From: Anastatus disparis
Lineage: Eukaryota; Arthropoda; Insecta; Hymenoptera; Eupelmidae
Length of the DNA stretch: 64,000 bases
Direction of reading: 5' to 3'
Assembly (NCBI GenBank): GCA_017163975.1
Contig: JAFFSR010000351.1
Location: 4,237,501-4,301,500 of the forward strand
In this document: positions 33,950 through 45,400 of the stretch, piece after piece
How positions within the stretch are numbered: the stretch's first letter is position 1
Layout: each line of letters begins with the position of its first letter
The notes under the pieces: model-generated
Seen by the model: the letters and a program-made list of their open reading frames with translations, nothing else
What the model was told of the DNA's origin: nothing
Database searches by the model: none
Translations under genes and position numbers: made by a program

Positions 33950-34630
33950 CGTATCACACCCATCCTAACCTTTTTCATGCACTTCACACTACGACCCACC
34001 AAAATTCATTCAATTTAATTTTATATTAAAATTTTTTCATATACATTCTTTTTATATTATTTAAAATTTTTTAAAATTTTTAACATAATTTTCTCATAAA
34101 TTTTCTTAAATATTTTTCATATTTTATCTTTTTCTAAAACTTTTTATTAATATTTAAAACTTTTAACTAAATTTTTCTAAAGTAAATTCATATAATTCGA
34201 TGTAAGCTATAACGCCAAGAGGGGGTAATCAGTACTCTTCGCTGCTGTCCACAAAGCCCAACGCTTACGGGCTGTACGGTAAGTAAGAGAGCGATGTCTA
34301 TACGCCGATGGATGCTATAGCGCCAAGAGGGGTAAGTATACTTCTCTCCCTTGCTCTCTTCAACACTCACAGGCCCCTGTACGGTAAGTTAGAGAGGGGG
34401 CGTCTACAGCTCGATGTGAGCTATAGCGCCGAGAGGGGAAAGAAATCTCTTCGTCGCTCTCCTAAGTCCCGAAACCCATGTCCATCTTGCCCAGGGAGAG
34501 GAAACCCATGTCCATCTTGCCCGGGGGAGGGGGAACCTTCATGTCTATAACGCGCGAGGGAAAGGCGTCGAGAGAGACCGAAAATTTTTTTGGCGCCGTC
34601 TGGGTGCGCTATAGCACAGGTCTCTCTACT
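33950..34630 (-). repeat. Polinton right terminal inverted repeat
   Basis: Complement of 13,212-13,893, ending ...GGTCTCTCTACT. Contains GTAAGT at 34,279, 34,332 and 34,384 on the plus strand (pointing outward), the paired GGGCAAGATGG units, and the GGCGCTATAGC units. The 6-bp target copy TGCCTT follows at 34,631. Confidence 0.93.
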
Positions 34631-34635
34631 TGCCT

Positions 34636-35024
34636 TTAAGAGGAGGTCACGTATCTCTGTCCTTTTCTAATCAAAGAAATGATTTTTTTACAAAAACTAC
34701 TAACTTTAGCAAAAAATGAAGAGAAAGCCGCATCTTGTATCAAAAAAAGCAATATTTTCTTTGATGAAAAAGAATTAATTTTATTGCTTCGTTTTCAAGA
34801 AAACCTTGAAAAACGAAATTGTCCACCCTAACCTCTATGATTTAAGTTTTTCAAGGTTTTCTTGAAAACGAAGCATTAAAATTAATTCTTTCTTATCAAA
34901 GAAAATATTGCTTTTTTTTATATGAGATGCGGCTTTCTCTTCATTTTTTGCTAAAGCTATTAGTTTCTGTGAAAAACTCAATTCTTTAATTAGAAAAGGA
35001 CAGAGATACGTGACCTCCTCTTAA
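34636..35024. mobile_element. TTAA-flanked hairpin MITE abutting the Polinton
   Basis: TTAA at both ends, ends GAGGAGGTCACGTATCTCTG against the complement. Arms of about 170 bp pair with few differences around 34,830. The Polinton's target duplication ends on the first T of this TTAA, so the Polinton entered the junction of an older hairpin element. A related element lies at 50,477-50,877 (both contain AGAAAAGGACAGAGATAC). Confidence 0.88.
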
Positions 35025-35166
35025 TGCGTCATCAAAAAATAAAAAAATTAAATTAAAAAAAATTTTTAATATAATATGTGACATACATAATTTTCAATAT
35101 TTATATTAGTTCTTTGGCATGTAGGATATAAGATCAAATTCTAGACATCGCAGCATACAACTGACC

Positions 35167-35317
35167 ATGATCAAAAACTTCTCTTCATCAATCAATAATT
35201 ATATTATTCTTGAGCAGCTGACAGCAGCTAAAAATTTTTTTAAGGAACTGAATAAACTAATAGCAGTATCTGTTTCAATTTTTCTTTATTTACAACATAT
35301 AAGTGATTTGAAACATA
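35167..35317 (+). pseudogene. Left fragment of a Penelope-like retroelement
   Basis: The last codons before the TA element (ISDLKH) continue in frame with the segment right of it at 51,887. Upstream of this the reading is weak. About 60 bp at 35,210-35,275, read on the minus strand, resemble 52,612-52,670 on the plus strand. That could be the inverted terminal repeat known from Penelope-like elements. Low confidence alone; stronger together with the right half. Confidence 0.45.
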
Positions 35318-35638
35318 CACTGAGAAAAAAATTTAGTTGGATTAAGTAAGGCTTAATTGAATTAATAAAATCCCTTAGGTGCGGGCGGCACATAAAATAT
35401 TTACATTAATACAAATATTTTAATTGAGTCAAATAAATATTTCATTTTTTAAAATAAATATTTGATTCTACTAAACATCACAAATATTGGTTGAATAAAA
35501 TTAATTTATTGTTTTAAAAAAATTTGTTATTAATTCAAATGCATATTTGTTTTTCTAATTGCTTATTTCATTACATCAATATGCATATAATATTTTGTAT
35601 TTTCAAATAAATATTTGATTTACTAAATGTCGCGAAGA

Positions 35639-36685
35639 CCCTGGTAGAAAATTTCACTGTTATTTGGTCATATTTTGACCAGTTTTAGAAAAAATGACCA
35701 AGAAATGACCAATATTAATCAGAAAATAACCAATTTATCCGCTTATTGACGACAGTTAATAGTCAAAAACTGTTATAAATATGATCAACCATTTTATTAT
35801 ATTATTATAATAAATAATACATTAATTTATTTTTATTATTAAATATTATACTAAATTATGAAACAATATTAATATTAAATAAAATTTGTAACCACAAATA
35901 TAACTTTTATCAATTATTTTTAATGAGAAACGAGTTCGATGAAAAAATTCAATTTATGTATCCCATTTACGATATTACATCAGTTAGTGTGTTTGACAAA
36001 TTTTTTCCAAATCACAGTCTTGAGAACTATATCACAGCTTTCTTCAACAGTTAATTCATTTTCACTGCAACCATTGTTTACACTGTTTTTAATAACCTCA
36101 AATTTTACACTTTTCACTCTTCTCCAATAGACTTATTAAACTTATTGACTTGATGATATATTAGTCTATTTTCTTCCTTTTTTTTAAATTTTCTTTTCTT
36201 ATTTGAAGACTCCGTACTTTTCAAAAAATGAACTACTTTATTAATTTGTGTCTGTTTTACAGTTCTCTCAAGTTTTGGAAACTCTACCACTTTTTCTCTC
36301 TTCCTCGTTTTTTCTTTCTCTCTCACTCTCTTTTAGCTTACTTGCAAGGCAAGGTTAAAACAGAGTCATGGCAGCCTGAGAACTAACCTTAAATCTCTAA
36401 AATATTTATTTAAAGTCTCTGCCATTTTTATTATGCTGTAACATAATTTTTAGGCTTTTTGTGATCCATTTTAACTTTACCGTATTAGCAAGTTAATTTT
36501 TGTAAAGAAATTCTCTTCGTTGAAGAAAAGAAATATATCTATAAATTTATTTGCATAAAGTATATATCTATATATATTAGCAATTTCACCATATTTTGGT
36601 CATTTTGTGATTAAAAAATTAGTCATAAAAAAATGACTAATAAATGACTAATGGCCATTTTTGAATGGTCTATTTTCTACCAGGG
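35639..36685. mobile_element. 1.05-kb element ending CCCTGGTAGAAAAT
   Basis: Inverted termini CCCTGGTAGAAAAT and ATTTTCTACCAGGG. Subterminal regions repeat ATTTGGTCATATTTTGACC-like and AATGACCAA phrases. The uninterrupted target (GCGAAGATTGATTC) is seen in the tandem copy at 36,847, showing a 2-bp GA duplication. A plus frame at 35,939-36,130 has no recognisable domain. Confidence 0.75.
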
Positions 36686-37679
36686 GATTGATTCAATAAA
36701 ATTAATTCATTGTTTTTATAAAAAATTTTATCAATTAAAATGCCCATTTGTTTTTCTAATTGATTATTTCATTACATTAATATACACATTGAAATTAAAT
36801 CAAATAATATTTTGTATTTTCAATTAAATATTTGACTTATTAAATGTCGCGAAGATTGATTCAATAAAATTAATTCATTGTTTTAACAAAAAAAATTATC
36901 AATTAAAATGTCCATTTGTTTTTCTAATTAATTATTTCATCATAATAATGCTATATTGAAATTAAATTAGTTCAATATTTTATATTTTCAAATAAAAGTT
37001 TAATTTATTGAATATTGCAAAAATTGATTTAATAAAATTAATTCATTGTCTTAACAAAAAATTTTATTAATATAAAGACATTGATAAATTATTCGGTTTC
37101 ACAAATAAAATATTTCTTCAAAGTAAAGAAATATTTAATTAATTCCATTTATAGATATTTTAATCGAACAAATACTGTCTTTAATCAACAGTATTTGCTT
37201 TCAGTGATTAATATTTATTTATTAACATCAATGAATTGATGACTCTCATTAAAGGACAGGTGAATATAAGTACATTTATTTATATGGTAAAGAATAACAA
37301 TTATTAACATACTAACATTAGTATGCTTTATACAGTGATCGCACGCACAGTAAATCTAACATAAATTTCGTTCGCATTACAATTTACGTATTATCTTGGA
37401 TTTTTAACTTCCTTATATATCAACTTGAAGGCCCTCTTACCGCTTGCGAGATCGAAAATTAACGACGCCACCAAGCGGTAGTATCATCAAACCATCGAAC
37501 TAAATGATTTTGTTAAAACAATAAATGTTTCTTTTAGATCAAATATGTGTTATTTGAATGAAATAAATTATGTAGTTGAATCAAATAGTGGATTTACTTG
37601 ATTTTGACAAGTATTTAATCAGATTTCTCTGTAATTTTTATTAACTTTAGTACATATTTTGCTAAGTTATTCACTTCCC
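36686..37679. repeat. AT-rich subterminal tandem repeats
   Basis: Diverged units of about 160 bp carrying GAAGATTGATTCAATAAAAT and TGTTTTTCTAATT at 36,690, 36,850 and about 37,020; then unique AT-rich sequence. The stretch at 37,220-37,480 (CTTACCGCTTGCGAGA, then CCAAGCGG) resembles 39,160-39,360, so a second small repeat family is present. Confidence 0.6.
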
Positions 37680-39080
37680 GGTCGAAAAAGGTTAGCTATA
37701 AAATACAGTTAAAAAAAATAGTTAAATATATAGCTGTATCGAGCTGTATTTACAGCTATTTCGATGTGTTTTTTTAGCTGTTTTTTATAGTTAAAAATGT
37801 ACTTAATTTTATAGTTAATAATTTCGTTATCTCCCGAAAATATTAATAGCTACTTTTTCAACTATATTTTATAGCTATTATTATAGTTAAAAAAAACACT
37901 TGATTTTTTAGTGTATTTATACTCGGTCAAAAAAGGTTAGCTGTAAAATATAGCTAAAAAAATAGTTAAATATATAGCCCATACAGCATGAAAGGACTTT
38001 GAAAGGATTCTGAAAGGATTCATAAAAGGACTACAATCTTTCAGAAATATTTCACTGAAAGGATTCTGAAATAATTCTATGTCCGAGGTATTATTCTTTT
38101 AAAAATAATACATAAAAATATTTCATAAAGAATTCACAAGTCATTTCAAAATCCTTTCAATGGAAGAATTCTGTAAGGATCCATGAATTCTTTTGGTAAT
38201 AATTCGTAAATCTTTTCATACATCTTCCATTGAAAGGATTCTGTAAGAATAATATGAAATATTTTTAAAATATTTCATTGTATTATTTCTAAAAGGAATA
38301 TACCTCGGACATAGAATCATTACAGAATCCTTTCAATGAAAGAATTCTGTAAGGATCCATGAATTCTTTTGGTAATAATTCGTAAATCTTTTCATACATC
38401 TTCCATTGAAAGGATTCTGTAAGAATAATATGAAATATTTTTAAAATATTTCATTGTATTATTTCTAAAAGGAATATACCTCGGACATAGAATTATTACA
38501 GAATCCTTTCAATAAAAGAATTCTGTAAGGATCCATGAATTCTTTTGGTAATAATTCTTAAATCTTTTCATACATCTTTTATTGAAAGTATTCTGTAAGA
38601 ATGATATAAAATATTTTAAAAATATTTCATTGTATTATTTCTGAAAGAAATATACCTCGGACATAAAATTATTACAGAATCCTTTCAATGAAAGAATTCT
38701 GTAAGGATCCATGAATTCTTTTAGTAATAATGCATTAATCTTTTCATCTACACGGACAGACTTTTGCCTCAATAAACTTGACGCGCGCCCTCACTAGAAA
38801 AAGTGATGCCTTCTGCTACGTAAATCATATTACATTTTATAATGCATGCATCACTTTTTTTGGTGCATTAATCGTAAAACACAGCGCAAGGTGGCGCCGC
38901 ATCGATATTTATCTTGCATATTCCAAAAATATTGTGCATGCGCGCCACCTTGTAGAGCGTTTCTAAAACGCACTATCTTTTATGGTGCAAAAGTCTCTCG
39001 GTGTATCTTTAGTTGAGAGACGTGTAATGTTCTAGAAATTTTATTCTTTCCTGTACTATTTAAGAATCAATTTAGAATCA

Positions 39081-39162
<82 letters not shown>

Positions 39163-40946
39163 CGGATATATGATGATATAATTATTCATAGGATTACGAA
39201 TAGTTTTACAGCGGTTAAAATCGAAGTTATCATAACACAGATATCGCACGCATAACAATTTATAGTTTCCATTTAAGATTCTTATTTTCCTTATATATGA
39301 AACGGGAAGCACTCTTACCGCTTGCGAGAGTAAGAGATACCGCCATCAAGCGGATAAATTATAAACTAATCCCGAAAATATTTCTAAATGATTCTGTTAT
39401 CTTTCACGTTTTCTTTCATAAAGTCCTTTCAAAATCCTTTCAGTAAGGATTCATGTAATAACTTTTGTTCTTATCATAAGTTATTTCATGAAATATTTCA
39501 AAAAGATTTCAAAATTATTTCATGTAAGATTTCTTGAGACTTTACCAAAATATTGCATGAATTATTTCATGAAAGCTTTTGAATGAATCTTGAAATGATT
39601 CGGTGAAAGAATACCTTAGATCATTCCGAAAATCTTTCTAAATTATTTTCTGATTTTAATCGTTAGAAGATTTCTGAGTTCTTTCTTGTTTCCTTTCAAG
39701 AAGTCTTTTCAAAGTCCTTTCAGTAAGGATTTATTTAATAACTTTTATTCTCATCATAAGTTATTTCATGAAATATTTCAAAAAGATTTCAAAATTATTT
39801 CATGTAAGATTTCTTGAGACTTTACCAAAATATTGCATGAATTATTTCATGAAAGCTTTTTGAATGAATCTTGAAATGATTCGGTGAAAGAATACCTTAG
39901 ATCATTCCGAAAATCTTTCTAAGTTATTTTCTGATTTTAATCGTTGGAAGATTTCTGAGTTCTTTCTTGTTTCCTTTCAAGAAGTTCTCTCAAAGTCCTT
40001 TCAGTAAGGATTCATGTAATAACTTTTATCGTCATGATAAGTTCTTTCATGAATTATTTCAAAAAGGTTTTAAAATTATTTCATGTAAGATTACTTGAAA
40101 TATTACTAAAACCTTGCTTGGAATTATTACATAAAAACTTTTTGTAAGTATCTTGAAATGATTCGTTGAAAGAATATCTTAGATTATTTCGAAAATCTTT
40201 CTAAATTATTCCATGACTAGAATCTTTGGGAGATTTTTGAGTTATTTCTCGTTTCCTTTCAAGAAGTCATTTCAAAGTCCTTTTAGAAAGGATTCGTGTA
40301 ATATTTCATATTTTAACTTTCATTTCCTTCTTGGTATTATTTTTGTAAAGACTTTGTAATCTTTCTGTGTATTATTTCATAAATTCTTTTCAAAAGAATA
40401 TGGTTATCTTTTTAAGTCCTTTTTAAATTTTTTCAACGTATTATTACTTGTTATATTTCATGAAATTATTTCAAAATTCTTTCATGCTACTTTTTCAACT
40501 ATAATAATAGCTATAAAATACAGTTGAAAAAGTAGCTATTAATATTTTCGGTATAACGAAATTATTAACTATAAAATTAAGTACATTTTTAACTATAAAA
40601 AACAGCTAAGAAACACATCGATACAGCTGTAAAACAAGCACGATACAGCTATATATTTAACTATTTTTTTAGCTATATTTTACAGCTAACCTTTTTTGAC
40701 CGGGTATAAATACACTAAAAATTTAAGTGTTTTTTTTTAACTATAATAATAGCTATAAAATATAGTTGAAAAAGTAGTTATTAATATTTTCGGTAGCTAA
40801 CGAAATTATTAACTATAAAATTAAGTACATTTTTAACTATAAAAAACAGCTAAAAAAACACATCGATATAGCTGTAAATACAGCTCGATACAGCTATATA
40901 TTTAACTATTTTTTTAGCTATATTTTATAGCTAACCTTTTTTGACC
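37680..40946. mobile_element. 3.3-kb nested element with doubled ends
   Basis: Ends GGTCGAAAAAGGTTAGCTAT and AGCTAACCTTTTTTGACC. About 245 bp inside each end the same terminal sequence appears again (37,923 and about 40,700), so each end is duplicated in tandem. The core holds satellite units based on GAAAGGATTCTGTAAGGATC (38,145-38,750, period about 177 bp, 3.4 copies) and on TTATTTCATGAAATATTTCA (39,420-40,290, period about 290 bp). No coding frame. Confidence 0.7.
39083..39160. repeat. (AC)n-(AT)n microsatellite
   Basis: About 22 AC dinucleotides followed by about 16 AT dinucleotides. Confidence 0.95.
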
Positions 40947-41796
40947 GTGTTAGCAAGACACGTATTTAAAACATGAGTTTGTTTGAGTATAAAGGATGAT
41001 AACTTATACAAAAAAATATTTTTCAATAATATTAAATATTAATTTTGACATTATATTTCATTCGATTTAGTAAATATGTTATTAAATAATAATTGATTGT
41101 TTTAATAAATATTTCATTAAGATAATCAAATAATTATTTAATCGATCTGATAAAGAAATTAATTAATACAACAAAATATTTAATTGGAACATAAATAGTA
41201 AAATATTTAATTGTTAAAAATAATAATTAATTCAATTAATCACCGATTTCATAGACGCAATATAATTAAATAATAAAAGTAATAAAATAATTTTATAGAT
41301 CAAAATAAATCACATATTTGAATCAATTAAAAATTTAATTAATTTAATGCATCCAATTAATTATAATATAGCAATGAAATTATTTGATTAAAAGACAATG
41401 AGATATTTCATAGAATCAATCATATATTTCATAAAGAGAAAAAACGCATTCATCAAAGCAACTAAATATTGAATTAAAATGATTAGGTATTTCATTGACC
41501 AGTGAAATAATTTAATATAAGTCATACAATATTTAATTGAAACAATGAAATATCTCTTTGTTACTATTCAAAATTTATTGAAAGAATAAAACAATAATCT
41601 TGAAATTATTAAATATTTCATTAATATAATTAAATATATTATTGAACAGTAAAGTAATTTAATAGAGGTGATATAATAATTAATTGAATCAATGTAATAT
41701 ATTTTTCTTTTAATCAAAATTTGATAAAAATAATAGAATAAATACGTTAGAATAATAATAAAATACCCCAGTGAAAATGGTAAATGTATCCAAATC
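40947..41796. other. AT-rich subterminal-type sequence
   Basis: Made of short phrases such as AATATTTAATTGAAACAATG and TAAATATTTCATT. It resembles the satellite at 50,137-51,170 but is without clear period. No gene. Confidence 0.5.
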
Positions 41797-42345
41797 ATAC
41801 GAAAGTGTATCAAAGTGTATCAAAGTGTATCTAAGAGCGATATTTCGGACCAAAGGTTAATACACTTTGGTACACTTTGATACACTTTCATACATTTTTA
41901 TACACTTCCAAAAAAAAGTTTCTTGGTATCAATTTTTTATATTCGTTAATGATATACACTTTGATACACTTTAATACACTTTTGCACATTTTCATATATT
42001 TTTTGGACACTTTCATACACTTTGATACACTTTCATACATTTTTCTAATAAAGGAAAAATGTTGATTTTCTTGGATACACTTTTGCATACATTGATACAC
42101 TTTTGCACACTTTGATACACTTTGATACACTTTTCGAAAATGTTGACTAAAATTAATTTCTACATTTGCTATGTGTTACACACTTTGATACACTTTTGCA
42201 CACTTTGATACACTTTGATATACTTTTGCACACTTTAATACACTTTCATACATTTTTCCAATAAAGGAAAAATGTCGTTTTTATTGGATACACTTTTGCA
42301 TACTTTGATACACTTTTGCACACTTTGATACATTTTAAAAATTTT
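41797..42345. repeat. TACACTTTGATACACTTTTG minisatellite
   Basis: Units of 10-12 bp (TACACTTTGA, CACACTTTGA, TACACTTTTG) organised in higher units separated by AAAAATGTTGA. The opposite-strand version lies at 49,025-49,150 and 49,532-50,040. Confidence 0.9.
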
Positions 42346-42351
42346 AACTAA

Positions 42352-42489
42352 AATAAATTTCCATTAAATGAAGCCTCTTCCTTAAATAATCAACAAGATC
42401 CCTGTAACATATTGACTGTGCAAAATGGAAACAGCAATAATACTAATAATAATGAAGATGCGACTGCAAAGACTACAAAAAATAACTTA
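42352..42489 (+). pseudogene. C-terminal coding fragment, left half
   Basis: Open from 42,352 (after TAA) with an Asn-rich reading (SSLNNQQDPCNILTVQNGN, NNTNNNEDATAKTTKNNL). It continues at 47,804-47,836 (VSIDNTNENL, stop) if the palindromic element and one TTA are removed. It is probably the end of a protein once carried by the 16.6-kb element. Family unknown. Confidence 0.5.
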
Positions 42490-45400
42490 GGCTGTATTCA
42501 CAGTAGCAAGGAAGTTCGGCAATTCGAAATTCCACCTGTGATAAATTAATAACGGTAAAATTTGCTCCAGTATGCTGAATCGTGGTTCATGATTATTCTT
42601 GAATCAACCATACGATACAAAATAACAATTTGATATTTTTTTATTTGTCAAGTATTTTATATACAATAGGAGTAAATACGTATAACAAGCCATATAGAGA
42701 TACCGAGTAAACATTTCATTATTACACAGTAGCTTTTTTGTGACCGTTTTATTAATTATAAAAATACTTAATATCAACCGAAGATCGTTCTAGCAAATGT
42801 AATATGCATGCGAAAAGAGCTTGCATAAATTATTCACACTCGGGAAAAATCCCGTGGTTTTAAATCCGATTGCTACAACTAAGCGTTTAAAAGATGTATC
42901 CTCGATATACTTATATTTTATACAAGTTCTCAGAAATAGCCCTAGCGTCAATCGCATTAGACGTGCATGTATGATACAATATAACCTATCTATTTACACG
43001 TGTTTTCTTGACTCGGTATAATATTATATACATAGTATGATACGACATAACCAAGCTATTTACACGTGCATTCATGATTCGGTATACGATTATATATAAC
43101 CTGGTATACGCGAATCAATAGCTAGGTATAAGCTTACAGTAGTATCCTCGGTATGCATATACGTATAAATAACCAAGCTATTAACACGCGCACACACACC
43201 TCGGCATAGTAATCTCAGTACGCATACACGCGCAAATAACCAAGCTATTTACATGCGCATACTCACCACGGTATGAACAGCTCGGTACACTAGCATATTA
43301 ACCACGCTAAATACACATCACGGTATAAACAGCTTGGTATACTAGCATATCAACCACGCTAAATACACACCGTGGTATAAACAGCTCGGTATACTAGTAC
43401 ATTAACCGCGCTAAATATACACCGCCGTATAAACAGCTCGTTATACTAGTATATTAACCGTGCTAAATATACACCGCGTTATAAACAGCTCGGTATACTA
43501 GCATATTAACCATGTTAAATATATACCACGGTATAAATAGCTTGGTATACTAGCTTATTAACCACGCTAAATATACACCACGGTAGAAACAGCTCGGTAC
43601 ACTAGTATGCCGCGCTATTTACCCGCGTATACATGCCTCGCTATACGAGCATACTTGTATAAAAATAGCTCGGTATACTAGCATATTAACCACGCTAAAT
43701 ATACACCACGGTATAAACAGCTCGGTACAATAGTATGCCGCGCTATTTACCCGCGTATACATGCCTCGCTATACGAGCATACTTGTATAAAAATAGCTCG
43801 GTATACTAGCATATTAACCACGCTAAATATACACCACGGTATAAACAGCTCGGTACAATAGTATGCCGCGCTATTTACCCGCGTATAGATGCCTCGCTGT
43901 ACGAGCATACGTGTATAAAAATAGCTCGGTACACTAGCATATTAACCACGCTAAATATACACCACAGTATAAACAGCTCGGTACAATAGTATTCCGCGCT
44001 ATTTACCCGCGTATACATGCCTCGCTATACGAGCATAGACAACGAGGCATATGTGTATAAAAATAGCTCGGTATACTAGCATATTAACCGCGCTGAATAT
44101 ACACCGCGGTACAAACAGCTCGGTACAATAGTATGCCGCGCTATTTACCCGCGTATACATGCCTTGCTATACGAGCATACGTGTATGAAAATAGCTCGAT
44201 ATACTAGCATATTAACCACGCTAAATATACACCACGCTAAAAACAGCTTGGTACAATAGTACGCCGCGCAGTTCACCCGCGTATAAAGCCTCGCTATACG
44301 ATCATAGACAACGAGGCATACGTGTATAAATATAGCTCGGTATACTAGCATATTAACCGCGCTAAATATACACCTCGGTATAAAGAGCTCGGTACAATAA
44401 TATGCTGCGCTATTTATCCGCGTATACATGCCTCGCTATACGAGCATAGACAACGAGGTATACGTGTATAAAAACAGCTCGGTACAATAGTATGCCGCGC
44501 TATTTAGCCGCGTTTACATGCCTCGCTATACGAGCATATACAACGAGGTATACGTGTATAAAAATAGCTCGGTATACACGTATATACACCTAGGTTAACA
44601 CATATGAACGCACGTATATTACGTGCGTCACGTTGATAATTTGATACTCGTCTCAAAGTTCGTCTGCATGTGTTCCTAGATGCATCATATATGTTCTCAT
44701 ATGAATGCGTGCAATCAAACTTTAATATTTATTTAGATTAAGAAAAGGAGTAGAGAAACGTTTTATTTTTTTCCTCTGTGATAATTTATTTAGTTCCTCT
44801 GTGATAGTTTATTGTAAGAAATTGATGAGTTTTCATTTGTTTCTTAGTGAATATGATATTGATATACACAAGTTAAATTATGTTGTAAATATACTGTATA
44901 AAGCATTATATTTCTGATTTTTTTTTCAAATAATTGATAAAATTTTTGCAATATTCAATAAATTATACTTTTATTTGAAAATATAAAATATTGAACTAAT
45001 TTAATTTTAATATAGCATTAAAATGATGAAATAATTAATTGGAAAAACAAATGGATATTTTAATTGATAATTTTTTTTGTTAAAACAGTGAATTAATTTT
45101 ATTGAATCAATCTTCGCTACATTTAGTAAGTCAAATATTTATTTGAAAATACAAAATATTATTTGATTCAGTTACTATATGCATATTGATGTAATGAAAT
45201 AAGCAATTAGAAAAACAAATATGCATTTGAATAAATAAAAAATTTTTTTAAAACAATAAATTAATTTTATTCAACCAATATTTGTGATGTTTCGTAGAAT
45301 CAAATATTTATTTTAAAAAATGAAATATTCATTTGACTCTATTAAAATATTTGTATTAATATAACAAAATATTTTATGTGCCGCCCGCACCTAAGGGATT

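Larger units (their letters stand above)
13212..34630. mobile_element. Polinton/Maverick, complete ends, 21.4 kb
   Basis: Polintons are large DNA transposons with a virus-like gene set (protein-primed polymerase B, retroviral-type integrase, jelly-roll capsid proteins, adenovirus-type protease). This copy has AGT...ACT termini, inverted repeats of about 680 bp, and a perfect 6-bp target duplication TGCCTT (13,206-13,211 and 34,631-34,636). All of these fit the superfamily. Leftward genes fill 14,202-21,286 and rightward genes 22,003-33,886. Polymerase B, the core protein and the 31,380 gene are broken; integrase, capsid proteins and protease are open. No FtsK/HerA-type packaging ATPase was found in any frame. 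Nested insertions: 18,839-19,570, about 23,172-23,415, and 26,420-29,753. Confidence 0.95.

Noticed and set aside
13473..34370. Identical 60-codon frames at 13,473-13,655 (+) and 34,188-34,370 (-)
   Set aside because: Both lie in the Polinton terminal inverted repeats and read through a tandem repeat; no sign of coding constraint.
35939..36326. Frames inside the CCCTGGTAG element (35,939-36,130 plus, 36,114-36,326 minus) as a transposase
   Set aside because: Too short and without any catalytic motif; the element looks non-autonomous.
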